64,000 nt of DNA from Kribbibacterium absianum (GTDB taxonomy: Bacteria > Actinomycetota > Coriobacteriia > Coriobacteriales > Atopobiaceae), in NCBI RefSeq assembly GCF_030067705.1, contig NZ_JASJEX010000002.1, positions 124,001 through 188,000 of the forward strand, in the 5' to 3' direction. The first letter of the stretch is position 1. Each line of letters begins with the position of its first letter. The notes below the pieces were generated by a model. It was given only the letters and a program-made list of their open reading frames with translations, ran no database searches and was not told the DNA's origin. Shown here in pieces: positions 16,906 to 24,994 of this stretch. Position numbers and translations under genes: made by a program.

Positions 16906-17090
16906 GACCGACGGCGGAGAGGGCCGTCCGGCCGAGTGGGCGCGCCCTGCGAGGAGAGGGCATGCGTGGAACTCGGGGCCGGTGCCTCGACGGGCCCCGA
17001 GCGCCTGCGACCATATCTGAGGAGAAGGGAGGTTGCAGGGCGCGCTGTTATCGGACTTGTACCAGCGGTGTCCCTTGTTATTTCACGGCG
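16877..17090 (-). ncRNA. Candidate structured small RNA, 6S-like architecture
   Basis: There is no gene in 16906-17164. The DNA folds as one long rod: an 11-bp closing stem (16940-16950 with 17035-17045, GCGCGCCCTGC), a large asymmetric and, on the minus strand, pyrimidine-rich internal loop, then a CATGCG/CGCCTG stem and a 9-bp CTCGGGGCC/GGCCCCGAG stem with a terminal loop. Outside, a GTCCG/CGGAC stem extends the helix. A terminator follows on the minus strand, and a TTGACG -35-like box lies upstream near 17115. Rod shape, central bubble and about 200-base length resemble 6S RNA, but I recognise no conserved sequence. Boundaries and strand are inferred. Confidence 0.42.
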
Positions 17091-17164
17091 CTGCCGCGAG
17101 ATGCCCCGTCAACGATCCCTGCAAAACTAAAGGACCAGCCTGAACCCGCTGGACCCCAGCGCGG

Positions 17165-17848
17165 CTAGTCCTCGACCTCTTCCGGCTGAGCCGCGGCGCG
17201 CTTGGACTTCATGCGCGCCTTGACCGCGGCGACGATCGCCGGCACCACCGAGACGGCCACGATGCCCACCACCACCAGCTCGAAGTGCTCCTGCACGGCG
17301 GGGATGGTGCCAAAGAAGTAGCCGAGCAGGGTGAAGAGGCTCGACCACACGATGCCGCCCAGCACGTTGAAGCCGAAGAAGTGGTGCCACCTCATGCCGC
17401 CCATGCCGGCGAGGAACGGCACGAAGGTGCGGATGAACGGGAAGAAGCGGCCGAGAAAGACCGAGAGGCCACCCCACTTGGCCATGAAGTTCTCGGACTC
17501 CTGGATGCGCTCGGGGGTGAGGGCGCGGATCTTGCCGCTGTCGACGATCCGGCGGCCCAAGAAGTGCCCGATCATGAAGTTGGACTGGTCGCCGAGAATC
17601 GCGGCCGCCCACACGCACAGGAGCAGCTCCCAGAGCGGCAGCACCTCGCCGGCCGCGCCGTGGCAGAGCACGCCGGCCGCGAAGAGCAGCGAGTCGCCCG
17701 GGAGGAAGGGCATCACGACGACGCCCGTCTCGATGAAGATCACAAGGAAGATGAGGCCCACAGCGACCATCGGGCCCTGGGCGATCCATCCCTGGATGAC
17801 GCCCATGGGGTCCTGGAGCAACGTGACAAGGAAGTTGATCAGATCCAT
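17165..17848 (-). CDS. DedA family membrane protein
   Basis: This 227-residue polytopic membrane protein has the DedA/SNARE-associated signatures FLPGDSLLFAAG and GRFFPFIRTFVPFLAGMGGM with the conserved Arg residues. Members act in envelope lipid (undecaprenyl phosphate or phosphatidylethanolamine) translocation or membrane homeostasis. The substrate here is not predictable. About five membrane segments are visible, and the C-terminus is charged. ATG 17848 follows GGAGG. It lies downstream of the SRP RNA gene and its terminator on the same strand, and upstream of the candidate small RNA. Confidence 0.9.
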   Translation of the reverse strand: MDLINFLVTLLQDPMGVIQGWIAQGPMVAVGLIFLVIFIETGVVVMPFLPGDSLLFAAGVLCHGAAGEVLPLWELLLCVWAAAILGDQSNFMIGHFLGRRIVDSGKIRALTPERIQESENFMAKWGGLSVFLGRFFPFIRTFVPFLAGMGGMRWHHFFGFNVLGGIVWSSLFTLLGYFFGTIPAVQEHFELVVVGIVAVSVVPAIVAAVKARMKSKRAAAQPEEVED

Positions 17849-17874
17849 GGGTCCTCCGGGATCTGGCGCTGGAG

Positions 17875-17902
17875 AAAAAAGCCCCCGCTCGGGGGGCTTT
17901 TT
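17875..17902. terminator. Terminator of the SRP RNA gene
   Basis: AAAAAAGCCCCC and GGGGGGCTTTTT form a near-perfect hairpin with T-runs on both strands, immediately 3' of the SRP RNA on the minus strand. Confidence 0.85.
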
Positions 17903-18011
17903 GAGTGCGCTGGGCGGATGCGGGCGCCCGCCAGAGGCCCCTTATGGCTGCTACCTCCCGGTCCTGACCAGGTTCGGGACATGACGTCGCCCACACCCGC
18001 TCAACGCGCTC
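17903..18011 (-). ncRNA. ffs: Signal recognition particle RNA (4.5S, small bacterial type)
   Basis: The minus strand carries the universal SRP domain IV sequence CCTGGTCAGGACCGG, GGAGGTAGCAGCCA: a GGTCAGG-type loop, a GGAG tetraloop-like turn and AGCAGCC. Flanks pair to close the hairpin (GTGGGCG with CGCCCAGCGCAC). The RNA binds Ffh and targets membrane and secreted proteins to the translocon. Length about 109 bases fits the small Alu-less form. A TATACT -10 box lies at 18018-18023 and a terminator directly follows. Exact ends are estimated. Confidence 0.9.
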
Positions 18012-18017
18012 GTGGCC

Positions 18018-18023
18018 AGTATA
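18018..18023 (-). promoter_or_regulatory. -10 box of the SRP RNA gene
   Basis: TATACT on the minus strand stands about seven bases before the presumed 5' end of ffs. No good -35 box is visible. Confidence 0.5.
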
Positions 18024-18157
18024 CACGGCCGTGCGGTGCGACCCGGGGCGCCGCCGTTTTCCGTGCAATCCCTAGAAGGGCCTGCGTCCCCTGATAACCG
18101 AAACGCCGCTTGCGCCATCGGGACGCTCGGGTGCGGCACGGGCGTCCCTGCGTTCTT

Positions 18158-18163
18158 TAGAAT
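18158..18163 (+). promoter_or_regulatory. -10 box of adenine deaminase
   Basis: TAGAAT followed by CGTTGAA gives a likely start about 40 bases before the ade start codon. The same 13 bases TAGAATCGTTGAA stand before purB (52283-52295). No TTGACA-like -35 is clear at either place. Confidence 0.5.
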
Positions 18164-18211
18164 CGTTGAACAATGCCTTGAGACCGCACCGGACCGCCAA
18201 GGAGGCGCCCC

Positions 18212-20029
18212 ATGATCAACACCTTTTGCAAAACGCCGCTCTGGGAGTGCCACGGGACGCTCGTGAAGGTGGCGCAGGGCATCGAGCCGGCCGACCTCGT
18301 GATCCGCGACTGCCGCTGGATCAACGTCAACACGGCCGAGGTCATCGAGGGCACGGACATCGCCGTCGCGGCCGGGCGCATCGCCTACGTGGGGCCGTCG
18401 GCCGAGCACTGCATCGGCCCGGACACCGAGGTGGTGGACGCCGCGGGCGCCTTCGCCACGCCGGGGCTGCTCGACGGCCACATGCACGTGGAGAGCGCGA
18501 TGGTGGGCGTCTCCGAGTACGCTCGGGCCGTCATCCCCCACGGCACGACTGGCATCTACATGGACCCGCACGAGGTGGCGAACGTGCGCGGGCTCCGCGG
18601 CGTCTCGGTGATGATGGACGACGCGCGCCGCACCCCGCTCAAGGCCATGCTCACCACGCCCAGCTGCGTGCCGGCGGTGCCGGGCTTTGAGGACACGGGC
18701 GCGAGCATCGACGTCCGCGACGTCGAGGAGACCATGGCGTGGGACTGCTGCGTGGGTCTCGGCGAGATGATGAACTTCCCGGGCGTGCTGGCCGGCGACG
18801 AGAACGCGCTGGGCGAGGTCGCCGCGACCCTGGCCGACGGCAAGACGGTGACCGGCCACTATGCTGTGCCGGAGACGGACCGCGGGCTCAACGCCTACAT
18901 CGCGAGCGGCGTCTCCGCCTGCCACGAGTCGGTGCGGCCCGAGGACGCGCTGGCCAAGATGCGCCTGGGCATGTACGCGCAGCTGCGGGGCGGCTCAGCG
19001 TGGTGCAACCTGCCGGACCTGGTGCCGGCGGTGGCGGACGGCTCGTTGGACACGCGCTTCTGCTGCATCGTGACCGACGACAACCACCCCCACACCCTCA
19101 TGGCCGACGGCCACATGGACCGCAACCTGCGCGAGGCCGTGGCGCTCGGGCTCGACCCGGTGACGGCGGTCCAGATGTGCACCATCAACACCGCCACGTG
19201 CTTCGGCCAGCAGAGCGACCTCGGGTCCATCGCGCCGGGCAAGTGCGCGGACATCGTGCTGTGGGAGGACCTCACGGACTTCCGCGCGCTCAAGGTGTGG
19301 ATCGACGGCGAGCTGGTGGCGGACGCCGGCGCGGTGACCTTCGAGCTGGACGAGTTCTCGTGGCCGGACTTCATGACCGCGACGATGAACGTGGGCAGCG
19401 AAATCACGCCGGAGAGCTTTGCGGTGCCGGCCCGCGACGCCCACGGTGAGACGCTGCCGGATGGCCCTGTGACGGTGCGGGCCATCGAGGTGACGCCCGG
19501 GCAGACCATCACGAAGGAGCTGCTCGTGCCGATGGAGGTGCGTGACGGGCTGCTCGAGGCGGACCGGGAGCGCGACCTGCTCAAGGCCTTTGTCTTTGAG
19601 CGCCACCACGCGACCGGGACCTGGGGCTCCGGGTTCGTGAGGGGCTTTGGCGTTCACGGGGCGCTGGCGCAGACAGTGGGGCACGACGCGCACAACCTCG
19701 TGGTGATCGGCGACAACGACGGCGACATGGCGCTGGCCGCCAACACGCTGATCAGCTGCGGCGGTGGCGAGGTGGCCGTGGTCGACGGAGAGGTGAAGGG
19801 GCTCGTGGAGCTGCCGGCGTGCGGCCTCATGAGCGACAAGCACGTGGCCGAGGTGTCCGACGAGGTGGGCGCCCTGGAGCGCGTGTGGGAGGAGATGGGC
19901 TGCCAGATGCCGTCGCCGTTCATGACGCTGTCGGGCATCAGCCTGGCCTGCATCCCGGAGCTGCGGCTGACCAACCAGGGCTACGTGGACTGCCGCACGT
20001 TCTGCTCGGTGCCGCTCGTGTGCGAGTAG
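18212..20029 (+). CDS. ade: Adenine deaminase
   Basis: The enzyme converts adenine to hypoxanthine and ammonia for purine salvage. The 605 residues fit the AdeC amidohydrolase family. They include the metal site GHMHVES (H90, H92, with E94), TTGIYMDPHEVANV, GLGEMMNFPG, GHYAVPE, ACHESV and TDDNHPHTL. The C-terminal part contains the family's GFGVHGALAQTVGHDAHNLVVIGDND block. ATG 18212 follows AAGGAGG. It is transcribed alone and ends at a strong bidirectional terminator. No purine riboswitch consensus is found in the 200-base leader. Confidence 0.95.
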   Translation: MINTFCKTPLWECHGTLVKVAQGIEPADLVIRDCRWINVNTAEVIEGTDIAVAAGRIAYVGPSAEHCIGPDTEVVDAAGAFATPGLLDGHMHVESAMVGVSEYARAVIPHGTTGIYMDPHEVANVRGLRGVSVMMDDARRTPLKAMLTTPSCVPAVPGFEDTGASIDVRDVEETMAWDCCVGLGEMMNFPGVLAGDENALGEVAATLADGKTVTGHYAVPETDRGLNAYIASGVSACHESVRPEDALAKMRLGMYAQLRGGSAWCNLPDLVPAVADGSLDTRFCCIVTDDNHPHTLMADGHMDRNLREAVALGLDPVTAVQMCTINTATCFGQQSDLGSIAPGKCADIVLWEDLTDFRALKVWIDGELVADAGAVTFELDEFSWPDFMTATMNVGSEITPESFAVPARDAHGETLPDGPVTVRAIEVTPGQTITKELLVPMEVRDGLLEADRERDLLKAFVFERHHATGTWGSGFVRGFGVHGALAQTVGHDAHNLVVIGDNDGDMALAANTLISCGGGEVAVVDGEVKGLVELPACGLMSDKHVAEVSDEVGALERVWEEMGCQMPSPFMTLSGISLACIPELRLTNQGYVDCRTFCSVPLVCE

Positions 20030-20058
20030 GCCTTGGCGCACCGGCGCGCCCTTGACGC

Positions 20059-20097
20059 GAAGAACCGCAGCGCAGAGGTCTGGCGCTGCGGTTCTTC
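20059..20097. terminator. Bidirectional terminator between ade and the ABC transporter operon
   Basis: GAAGAACCGCAGCGC and its perfect complement GCGCTGCGGTTCTTC form a 15-bp stem with a nine-base loop. It serves both convergent transcripts. Confidence 0.85.
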
Positions 20098-20127
20098 TCG
20101 GTTCGCGGCGGGAGGGGCGCTGAGGCG

Positions 20128-20952
20128 TCAGGCCTTGAGCAGCACCTTGTCGTCGGCCAGGTCCTCGCCGGCGGAGGCGCGGAACAGGGCGAGCAGGCCG
20201 TCCACGTCCATCGCGTCGCGCTCGGGGCCGGAGACGTCGGCGACGATCTTGCCCCCGTGCATCACGAGGGTGCGGTCCCCGTAGCGCAGGGCGTCGCCGA
20301 GGTCGTGCGTGACCATGAGGGTCGCGATGCCCTGCTCGCGCACGACGCGGTCCGTGAGCTGGAGCACGCGCTCGGTGGCCTCCGGGTCCAGGGCGGCGGT
20401 GTGCTCGTCCAGCAGCAGCAGGTGCGGCTGGCCGATGGTGGCCATGAGCAGCGTGACCGCCTGGCGCTGGCCACCGGAGAGCGCGCCCACCTTGACGTCC
20501 ATGCGGTCCTCGAGGCCGAAGCCCAGCGTCGCCAGCCGCTCGCGGATCAGGTCGCGCTTCTCTTTGCGCATCGCGAAGCGCAAGGACGCGCCCTTCTGGG
20601 AGCGCCCGAGGGCGAGCGAGACGTTCTCGGCCACGGTCAGGTGCGGGGCGGTGCCCTTGAGGGGGTCCTGGAACACGCGGCTCAGGCAGCGGGCGCGGCG
20701 GTAGTCCGGGTCGAACGTGACGTTCTTGCCGGCGATGCGGATAAGCCCCGCGTCGGGGATCACGGAGCCGGCCACCGCGTTGAAGAGCGTGGACTTGCCG
20801 GCGCCGTTGGAGCCCACGATGCACGCGAACTCGCCGGGCGCGAGGGTGAGGTCCACGCCGTCGAGCGCTCGGTGCGCGACGGTGGTGCCGGGGTTGAAGG
20901 TCTTGGAGAGGGCACGGACCTCGAGCGTGGGGGTCGCGTTGTTATCGGTCAT
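20128..20952 (-). CDS. ABC transporter ATP-binding protein, tryptophan-type (TrpZ-like)
   Basis: This 274-residue ABC ATPase has Walker A GSNGAGKST, Q-loop FQDP, signature LSGGQRQA, Walker B HLLLLDEHTA (the Glu precedes a His, as in this LivF/TrpZ-like group) and the switch His in VTHDLGDAL. It energises the permease encoded just upstream, whose stop overlaps its start by 11 bases. A tryptophan substrate is inferred from the UGG T-box that controls the operon and from the family organisation substrate-binding protein/permease/ATPase. It is the last gene of the operon, facing a terminator shared with ade. Confidence 0.87.
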   Translation of the reverse strand: MTDNNATPTLEVRALSKTFNPGTTVAHRALDGVDLTLAPGEFACIVGSNGAGKSTLFNAVAGSVIPDAGLIRIAGKNVTFDPDYRRARCLSRVFQDPLKGTAPHLTVAENVSLALGRSQKGASLRFAMRKEKRDLIRERLATLGFGLEDRMDVKVGALSGGQRQAVTLLMATIGQPHLLLLDEHTAALDPEATERVLQLTDRVVREQGIATLMVTHDLGDALRYGDRTLVMHGGKIVADVSGPERDAMDVDGLLALFRASAGEDLADDKVLLKA

Positions 20953-21916
20953 TGGCGGCCTCCTTCTGGCCGGCGCCCACGAGCGCCTCGGCGTCCTCGG
21001 CCAACAGGCGCTCCATCACGTTTCTGGCGGCGGCACGGGTCGAGCGGTCCCTCATGGCCTTCTGCACGGCCGGGAGCGCCATAAAGACGGCAACGATAAC
21101 GGCCGAGACCAGCTTGAGCGCGTTGGCGTCGAGCAGGTTGATGGCGAGCGCGAACTGGATGATCAGGCGGTACACCACCGAGCCGATCACCGCGCAGGCA
21201 AGGCCCCAGGTGACGGACCGGTGGCCGCCGAAGACCTCGCCGATGATGACGCTCGCGAGGCCCACCATCACCATGCCGGTGCCGCTGGAGAGGTCCGCGA
21301 AGCCCTGGTACTGAGCGAGGATCGCGCCCGTGAGGCCCACGAGCCCGTTGCCGAGGGCGAGGCCGCCCACCTTGATGGCGTCGGTGTTGATGGAGCTGGC
21401 GCGGCTCATCTCCTCGTTGTCGCCGACGGCGCGGACCGCGAGGCCGCTCTCGGTGTGGAAGTAGCAGGCCAGGATCGCGACGGCCGCAGCAGCGATGAGG
21501 ACGACGAGGCCCATCTTGACGACGTCGTCGGGGAGGCCGGTGGCCTCGATGATGGGGTCGAACACGCGGGTCACGCCGAGCAGGCTCACGTTGGGCGCGC
21601 CGAGCACGTAGATGTTCACCGAGTAGAGGCCGGTCATCGTGATGATGCCCGCGAGCAGCGGGTTGATCTTTGCCTTGGTGATGAGGAGGCCGGTGGCGCA
21701 GCCGGCACAGGCGCCCGCGATGGCGCCGACGACGAGGCCGAGCACCGGGTGGCCCGCGACGGTGAGGACCGCCGAGCAGGCCAGGCCGAGGCCGAAGGAG
21801 CCGTCGACGGTGAGGTCCGCCATGTCGAGGATGCGGAACGTGATGAAGACGCCGACGGCAAGGAGCGAGTACTCAAAGCCGAGCGTCACGGCGTCGAAGA
21901 AGACTTGCGGGGTCAT
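20942..21916 (-). CDS. ABC transporter permease, tryptophan-type (TrpY-like)
   Basis: This 324-residue integral membrane protein has about nine hydrophobic segments. It carries the typical start of this permease family (LGFEYSLLAVGVFITFRILDMADLTVDGSF) and the loop VGDNEEMSRASSINTD. It forms the channel for the binding protein and ATPase encoded on either side. The start ATG 21916 is preceded by AAAGGAA at somewhat long spacing. A cluster of palindromic repeats separates it from the binding-protein gene, which could alter the ratio of the two proteins by RNA processing. The last 11 bases overlap the ATPase gene. Confidence 0.87.
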   Translation of the reverse strand: MTPQVFFDAVTLGFEYSLLAVGVFITFRILDMADLTVDGSFGLGLACSAVLTVAGHPVLGLVVGAIAGACAGCATGLLITKAKINPLLAGIITMTGLYSVNIYVLGAPNVSLLGVTRVFDPIIEATGLPDDVVKMGLVVLIAAAAVAILACYFHTESGLAVRAVGDNEEMSRASSINTDAIKVGGLALGNGLVGLTGAILAQYQGFADLSSGTGMVMVGLASVIIGEVFGGHRSVTWGLACAVIGSVVYRLIIQFALAINLLDANALKLVSAVIVAVFMALPAVQKAMRDRSTRAAARNVMERLLAEDAEALVGAGQKEAANDR

Positions 21917-21943
21917 GGGGAGGTCGGGTTCCTTTCATGGATC

Positions 21944-22037
21944 GGACGCTTCGGAGAGAGCTTATTGTCCACGGTTGGACAAACGGCTCTGACCGAAGCG
22001 TCCAGGTGCGGACAAATGGCTCTCTCCGAAGCGTCCA
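21944..22037. repeat. Three palindromic 28-29 bp repeats within the transporter operon
   Basis: Units at 21944-21971 (inverted), 21976-22004 and 22010-22037 belong to the same family as 71-164. The inverted first unit has a changed centre. The second has CTCTGA in place of CTCTCT. They lie between the binding-protein stop and the permease start. Confidence 0.85.
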
Positions 22038-22039
22038 GG

Positions 22040-23065
22040 CTAGCCGATCAGGCGATAGTCGCCGTCGGCGGACACGGGGATGCCGAGCGCCTCGGCCGTG
22101 GCCTTGTTCACCGCGTAGTCGTCGCTCGCCAGCACCTCGACCGGCATGTCCTCGACCTTCTTGCCGTTGAGGCACTCGATGGCCATGTCGGCGGACTTGG
22201 CGCCGAGCGTCGTGTTCGAGCAGCTCACCGACTCGAGCGCGCCGGACTGTACCATCACGGGGTCGGTGCCGAGCACGGGCACGCCGGCCTTGGTGGCCGT
22301 GTCGGTCAGCTGCGTCATGGCCGACTGCACCACCGAGTCCACCGGCACGTAGATGCAGCCCACCTCGCTCGCCAGCTGGGCGCCGGTCTGCTGCACCTCG
22401 GAGCTATTGGAGACGGTCTTGATCACGACGTCGTAGCCCTTGTCCTTGAGGTACTCCTCGGCGGCATTAGCCGTGACCTCGGCGTTCTTCTCACCGGAGC
22501 AGTACAGGACGCCCACCTTGTGGTCGAGCATGTCGGACTTCAGCTTCTGCCCGAACTCGAAGATGGCCTGCACGTCCGAGACGTTCGACGTGCCGGTGAT
22601 GCCCTTGTCCGGCGCGTTGAGGTCGTCCATCAGGCCGGCGGCGACGGGGTCCGTGACCGACATGAAGATCATCGGCTGCGTGAGGCCGGCGTTCGCGCAG
22701 GCCTGGGCGCCGGGCGTCGCGATGGGAACCACCACGTCGTAGTCGGTCCCCTTGAGGCCGGCGGCGATCTGGTTGAGGGTGCTCGTGTCGCCCTGGGCGT
22801 TCTTGACGTCGTAGGTCACGTTGTCGTAGCCCTGGGCGGCCATCTCGTCCTTGAAGCCGTTCATCATCGTGACGAAGGCGTCGTTCTCGACCACCTCCAC
22901 GAAGCAGATCTTGACCGGCGCGCTCTTGTCGCCCGTGGTGTCGCCCGTGGCGGTGGTGTCCGTGACGTCCGCAGAGCCGCCGGAGTTGCCGCAACCGGCC
23001 AGAAGGAGGCTCGCGGCGGAGGCGCCCATGATCGAGAGGAACTGACGGCGGTTGGTGAGCTGCAT
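22040..23065 (-). CDS. Substrate-binding lipoprotein of a tryptophan-type ABC transporter (TrpX-like)
   Basis: This 341-residue lipoprotein has an N-terminal RRQFL twin-arginine-like motif, a hydrophobic core and a lipobox LLAGC with Cys25. It would be anchored outside and deliver substrate to the permease. The mature part has the two-lobe periplasmic-binding fold of the TrpX/LivJ-like group (VPIATPGAQACANAG, IFMSVTDPVAAGL, ITGTSNVSD, VGVLYCSGEKNAE, GTDPVMVQSG). ATG 23065 with AGAAAGGAG is the real start. The frame continues 81 codons upstream, but that is the T-box leader. Operon order is binding protein, permease, ATPase. Confidence 0.88.
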   Translation of the reverse strand: MQLTNRRQFLSIMGASAASLLLAGCGNSGGSADVTDTTATGDTTGDKSAPVKICFVEVVENDAFVTMMNGFKDEMAAQGYDNVTYDVKNAQGDTSTLNQIAAGLKGTDYDVVVPIATPGAQACANAGLTQPMIFMSVTDPVAAGLMDDLNAPDKGITGTSNVSDVQAIFEFGQKLKSDMLDHKVGVLYCSGEKNAEVTANAAEEYLKDKGYDVVIKTVSNSSEVQQTGAQLASEVGCIYVPVDSVVQSAMTQLTDTATKAGVPVLGTDPVMVQSGALESVSCSNTTLGAKSADMAIECLNGKKVEDMPVEVLASDDYAVNKATAEALGIPVSADGDYRLIG

Positions 23066-23113
23066 GGTGGTGCTCCTTTCTCCGGGGTCGGCCGCCCCGG
23101 TGGGGCGCGGCAT

Positions 23114-23395
23114 GAAAAAACGCCTGCCCCTGGTCTGGATGAGACTCAAGGACAAGCGCTTCGTGGATGCGAATTGCCTGCGGTGCCACCTTGATTGGCA
23201 ACGGTGTGTTGCCCACTTTACGGGAGCTGACACTCCCTGGCCGGTAACGGGGCCTTCCGTCGCGGCTTCCGCAGCGTCGCTGCTTCTCCGCGCCCTCAGC
23301 GGGTCCATTATGCCGAGGGGCCACCGCTCGCATCTCAGCCGCGCGAGCTCTCTGTAGGTGCCGGGACTCGGTTTTACTTCCGCTTCATCGGTTTG
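23114..23395 (-). promoter_or_regulatory. T-box leader with UGG specifier (tRNA-Trp sensing)
   Basis: On the minus strand the leader has the stem I motifs in order: an AGCGG lower-stem strand, AAGTAAAA (the AGUA part of the specifier loop), AGAGAGC...GGCTGAGA distal elements, a CTCGG return strand, then ATAATGGAC with UGG at 23307-23305 and CCGCT closing the lower stem. The antiterminator sequence AAGGTGGCACCGC lies near 23180-23195. A terminator with a GC-rich stem and six T's is at 23115-23160. Uncharged tRNA-Trp would favour antitermination and transporter expression. AUG (Met) in the overlapping register is the main alternative. Confidence 0.85.
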
Positions 23396-23506
23396 ACGAG
23401 CTATTCGATTGATGGGGAGCCTACCCCTCCGGGCCGAGAAGCGTCAACCCGCCGCGGAACTGCGTTTAACGGAGGGAAACACAACGGGGCCGCGCGGCGC
23501 CTGTGC

Positions 23507-24205
23507 CTAGGCGCGGTGGCCCAGCTTGCGCTGCAGGAACTCCACCAGCTCATCCGGGGTGCCGCCCGCGAGGTCGGCCTTGGAGAAGACCATGTCCTCC
23601 AGGTCCGCGCGCTGCTCGAGCCGCTCGGCGTAGCTGCTCGAGAACAGGTTGTGCAGGATGCTCCCCACCTCCACGTCGCCGGCCACGAGCACCACGAGGC
23701 GCTCGGTGACCTCCACGTGCGAGAACTGCTGGTAGCGCTTGGCGATGGACTCCTTGGGGCGGCCGTCGCGGAGCACGCAGGCGCGCACCTCCGAGAGGCA
23801 CGCGCTCGTGCGGAGCGTGAACGGCTCGCCGTTCGGGGAGCCGTGGCGCGCGAAGTAGTGGCGCCGCGTCTTCTCCCACGAGCGGCGAGGCCAGTGCAGC
23901 GTGAACCCGGTGACGGCCAGCACGATGCCGTAGACCAGCAGGGCGAGGATGACGAGCCCGCACACGATGCCCCACGGGGTCATGAGCCACACGCTGACGG
24001 TGCCCCAGATGTAGCAGAGCATCACGACGCCGAAGACGACGGACCACACAAGGCCGTCGCGCCTGTTGAGGGAGCGGTCGCGGGCGTCGAAGTACTCCTG
24101 GAAGAGGGCGTCGTCCATCGAGAACGTCGACTCGAAGCGCACGTCGCCGGCGGACGGGGCGGGCGCGGAAGGGCGCGGGACGGGCGCGCCGGCTCGGTCG
24201 CTCAT
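23507..24205 (-). CDS. YcxB-like membrane protein (third of three)
   Basis: The 232-residue product has two membrane helices (about residues 55-100) followed by a PH-like soluble domain typical of YcxB-like proteins: FTLRTSACLSEVRACVLRDGRPKESIAKRYQQFSHVEVTERLVVLVAG. ATG 24205 overlaps the TGA of the preceding gene (ATGA), indicating translational coupling. The three neighbouring genes share this layout and are probably duplicates that diverged. No biochemical function is established. It could form a hetero-oligomeric membrane complex with the other two. Confidence 0.75.
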   Translation of the reverse strand: MSDRAGAPVPRPSAPAPSAGDVRFESTFSMDDALFQEYFDARDRSLNRRDGLVWSVVFGVVMLCYIWGTVSVWLMTPWGIVCGLVILALLVYGIVLAVTGFTLHWPRRSWEKTRRHYFARHGSPNGEPFTLRTSACLSEVRACVLRDGRPKESIAKRYQQFSHVEVTERLVVLVAGDVEVGSILHNLFSSSYAERLEQRADLEDMVFSKADLAGGTPDELVEFLQRKLGHRA

Positions 24206-24948
24206 GCGCGGGGCCCCTTGCCGCTCTTCTTGGCGCCCTCTTTGGCAGCCTTTTTCGCGGCCTTTGCCTCGTCCTGCTCGGCCTTCTTCTGCTGCTGGAT
24301 GGACGACCAGTTGTCGAGCGTGCGGCACGTCTTGTCGCACCACTTCTGGAAGCCGTTGCGGTCCTCGGGCGCGATGTGCTCGGCGAGGAACACGGCGAAG
24401 TCGCCCGGCGTGCCGCGCAGGAAGCCCTTGTTGTCGAGGATGAACAGCACCGACTGCTGCGCGGTGGTGAGGCACATGACGTCCATCGTCGCGACGGCGC
24501 GCGAGAAGTCGCCCCACGGGAACGTGCGCGCGGTGCCGTCCGGCATCACGACGCCGAAGGCCTGCTCGGTGGCGAACGTCACGCGGGTGCGGGCCTCGGG
24601 GTTCTGCTTCTCGGCCTTCATCAGCTGGCTGATCATCGAGCGGGCGCTCTCCATCGGGAGGCGCGAGCCCTGCCACACGGTCATGAGGCCGAGGAGCAGC
24701 ACGAGCACGGTGATGAGGGTGTCGACGCCAAAGAACACGCGGCCGACCACGGCCGCGATGCCCATCAGGATGCCGATCGCGAAGTACAGAACGCGCAGCA
24801 CGCTCGAGACGGTGATGGAGCAGCCCTTCTTGACGATGGCGTTGGTGAGCTCGGTGCGGTTGACGAAGAGGGCGTCGCTCGGGACGCCGGGGGGCATCAG
24901 GGGCTCGATGGCGTTCTTCTTGCGCTTGCGTTGCTTGGTGGAGGCCAC
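24202..24948 (-). CDS. YcxB-like membrane protein (second of three)
   Basis: The 248-residue product has a basic start (KQRKRKK), an N-terminal cytoplasmic segment and two membrane helices (about residues 48-90). A soluble domain then contains VVMPDGTARTFPWGDFSRAVATMDVMCLTTAQQSVLFILDNKGFLRGTP, the YcxB-type PH-like pattern. A Lys/Ala-rich C-terminal tail follows. ATG 24948 follows AAAGG after a 46-base gap from the preceding gene, and the stop overlaps the next start by four bases. Function is unknown. Confidence 0.75.
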   Translation of the reverse strand: MASTKQRKRKKNAIEPLMPPGVPSDALFVNRTELTNAIVKKGCSITVSSVLRVLYFAIGILMGIAAVVGRVFFGVDTLITVLVLLLGLMTVWQGSRLPMESARSMISQLMKAEKQNPEARTRVTFATEQAFGVVMPDGTARTFPWGDFSRAVATMDVMCLTTAQQSVLFILDNKGFLRGTPGDFAVFLAEHIAPEDRNGFQKWCDKTCRTLDNWSSIQQQKKAEQDEAKAAKKAAKEGAKKSGKGPRA

Positions 24949-24994
24949 ACGGGTCCTTTCGCTGAGGTCGGGCGGGGCGCCCGGTTTCTTGTCG

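Noticed and set aside
16877-17164. tmRNA or RNase P RNA in the dedA-dnaX gap
   Set aside because: No GGTTCGA-type T-arm with a tag reading frame and no GAGGAAAGTC-type RNase P core; length is too short for either.
18024-18211. Purine riboswitch before ade
   Set aside because: The conserved core of purine aptamers is absent; only a GGGACGC/GCGTCCC hairpin is present.
23066-23308. An 81-codon N-terminal extension of the TrpX-like lipoprotein
   Set aside because: It lies within the T-box antiterminator and terminator, and the signal peptide with ribosome binding site starts at 23065.
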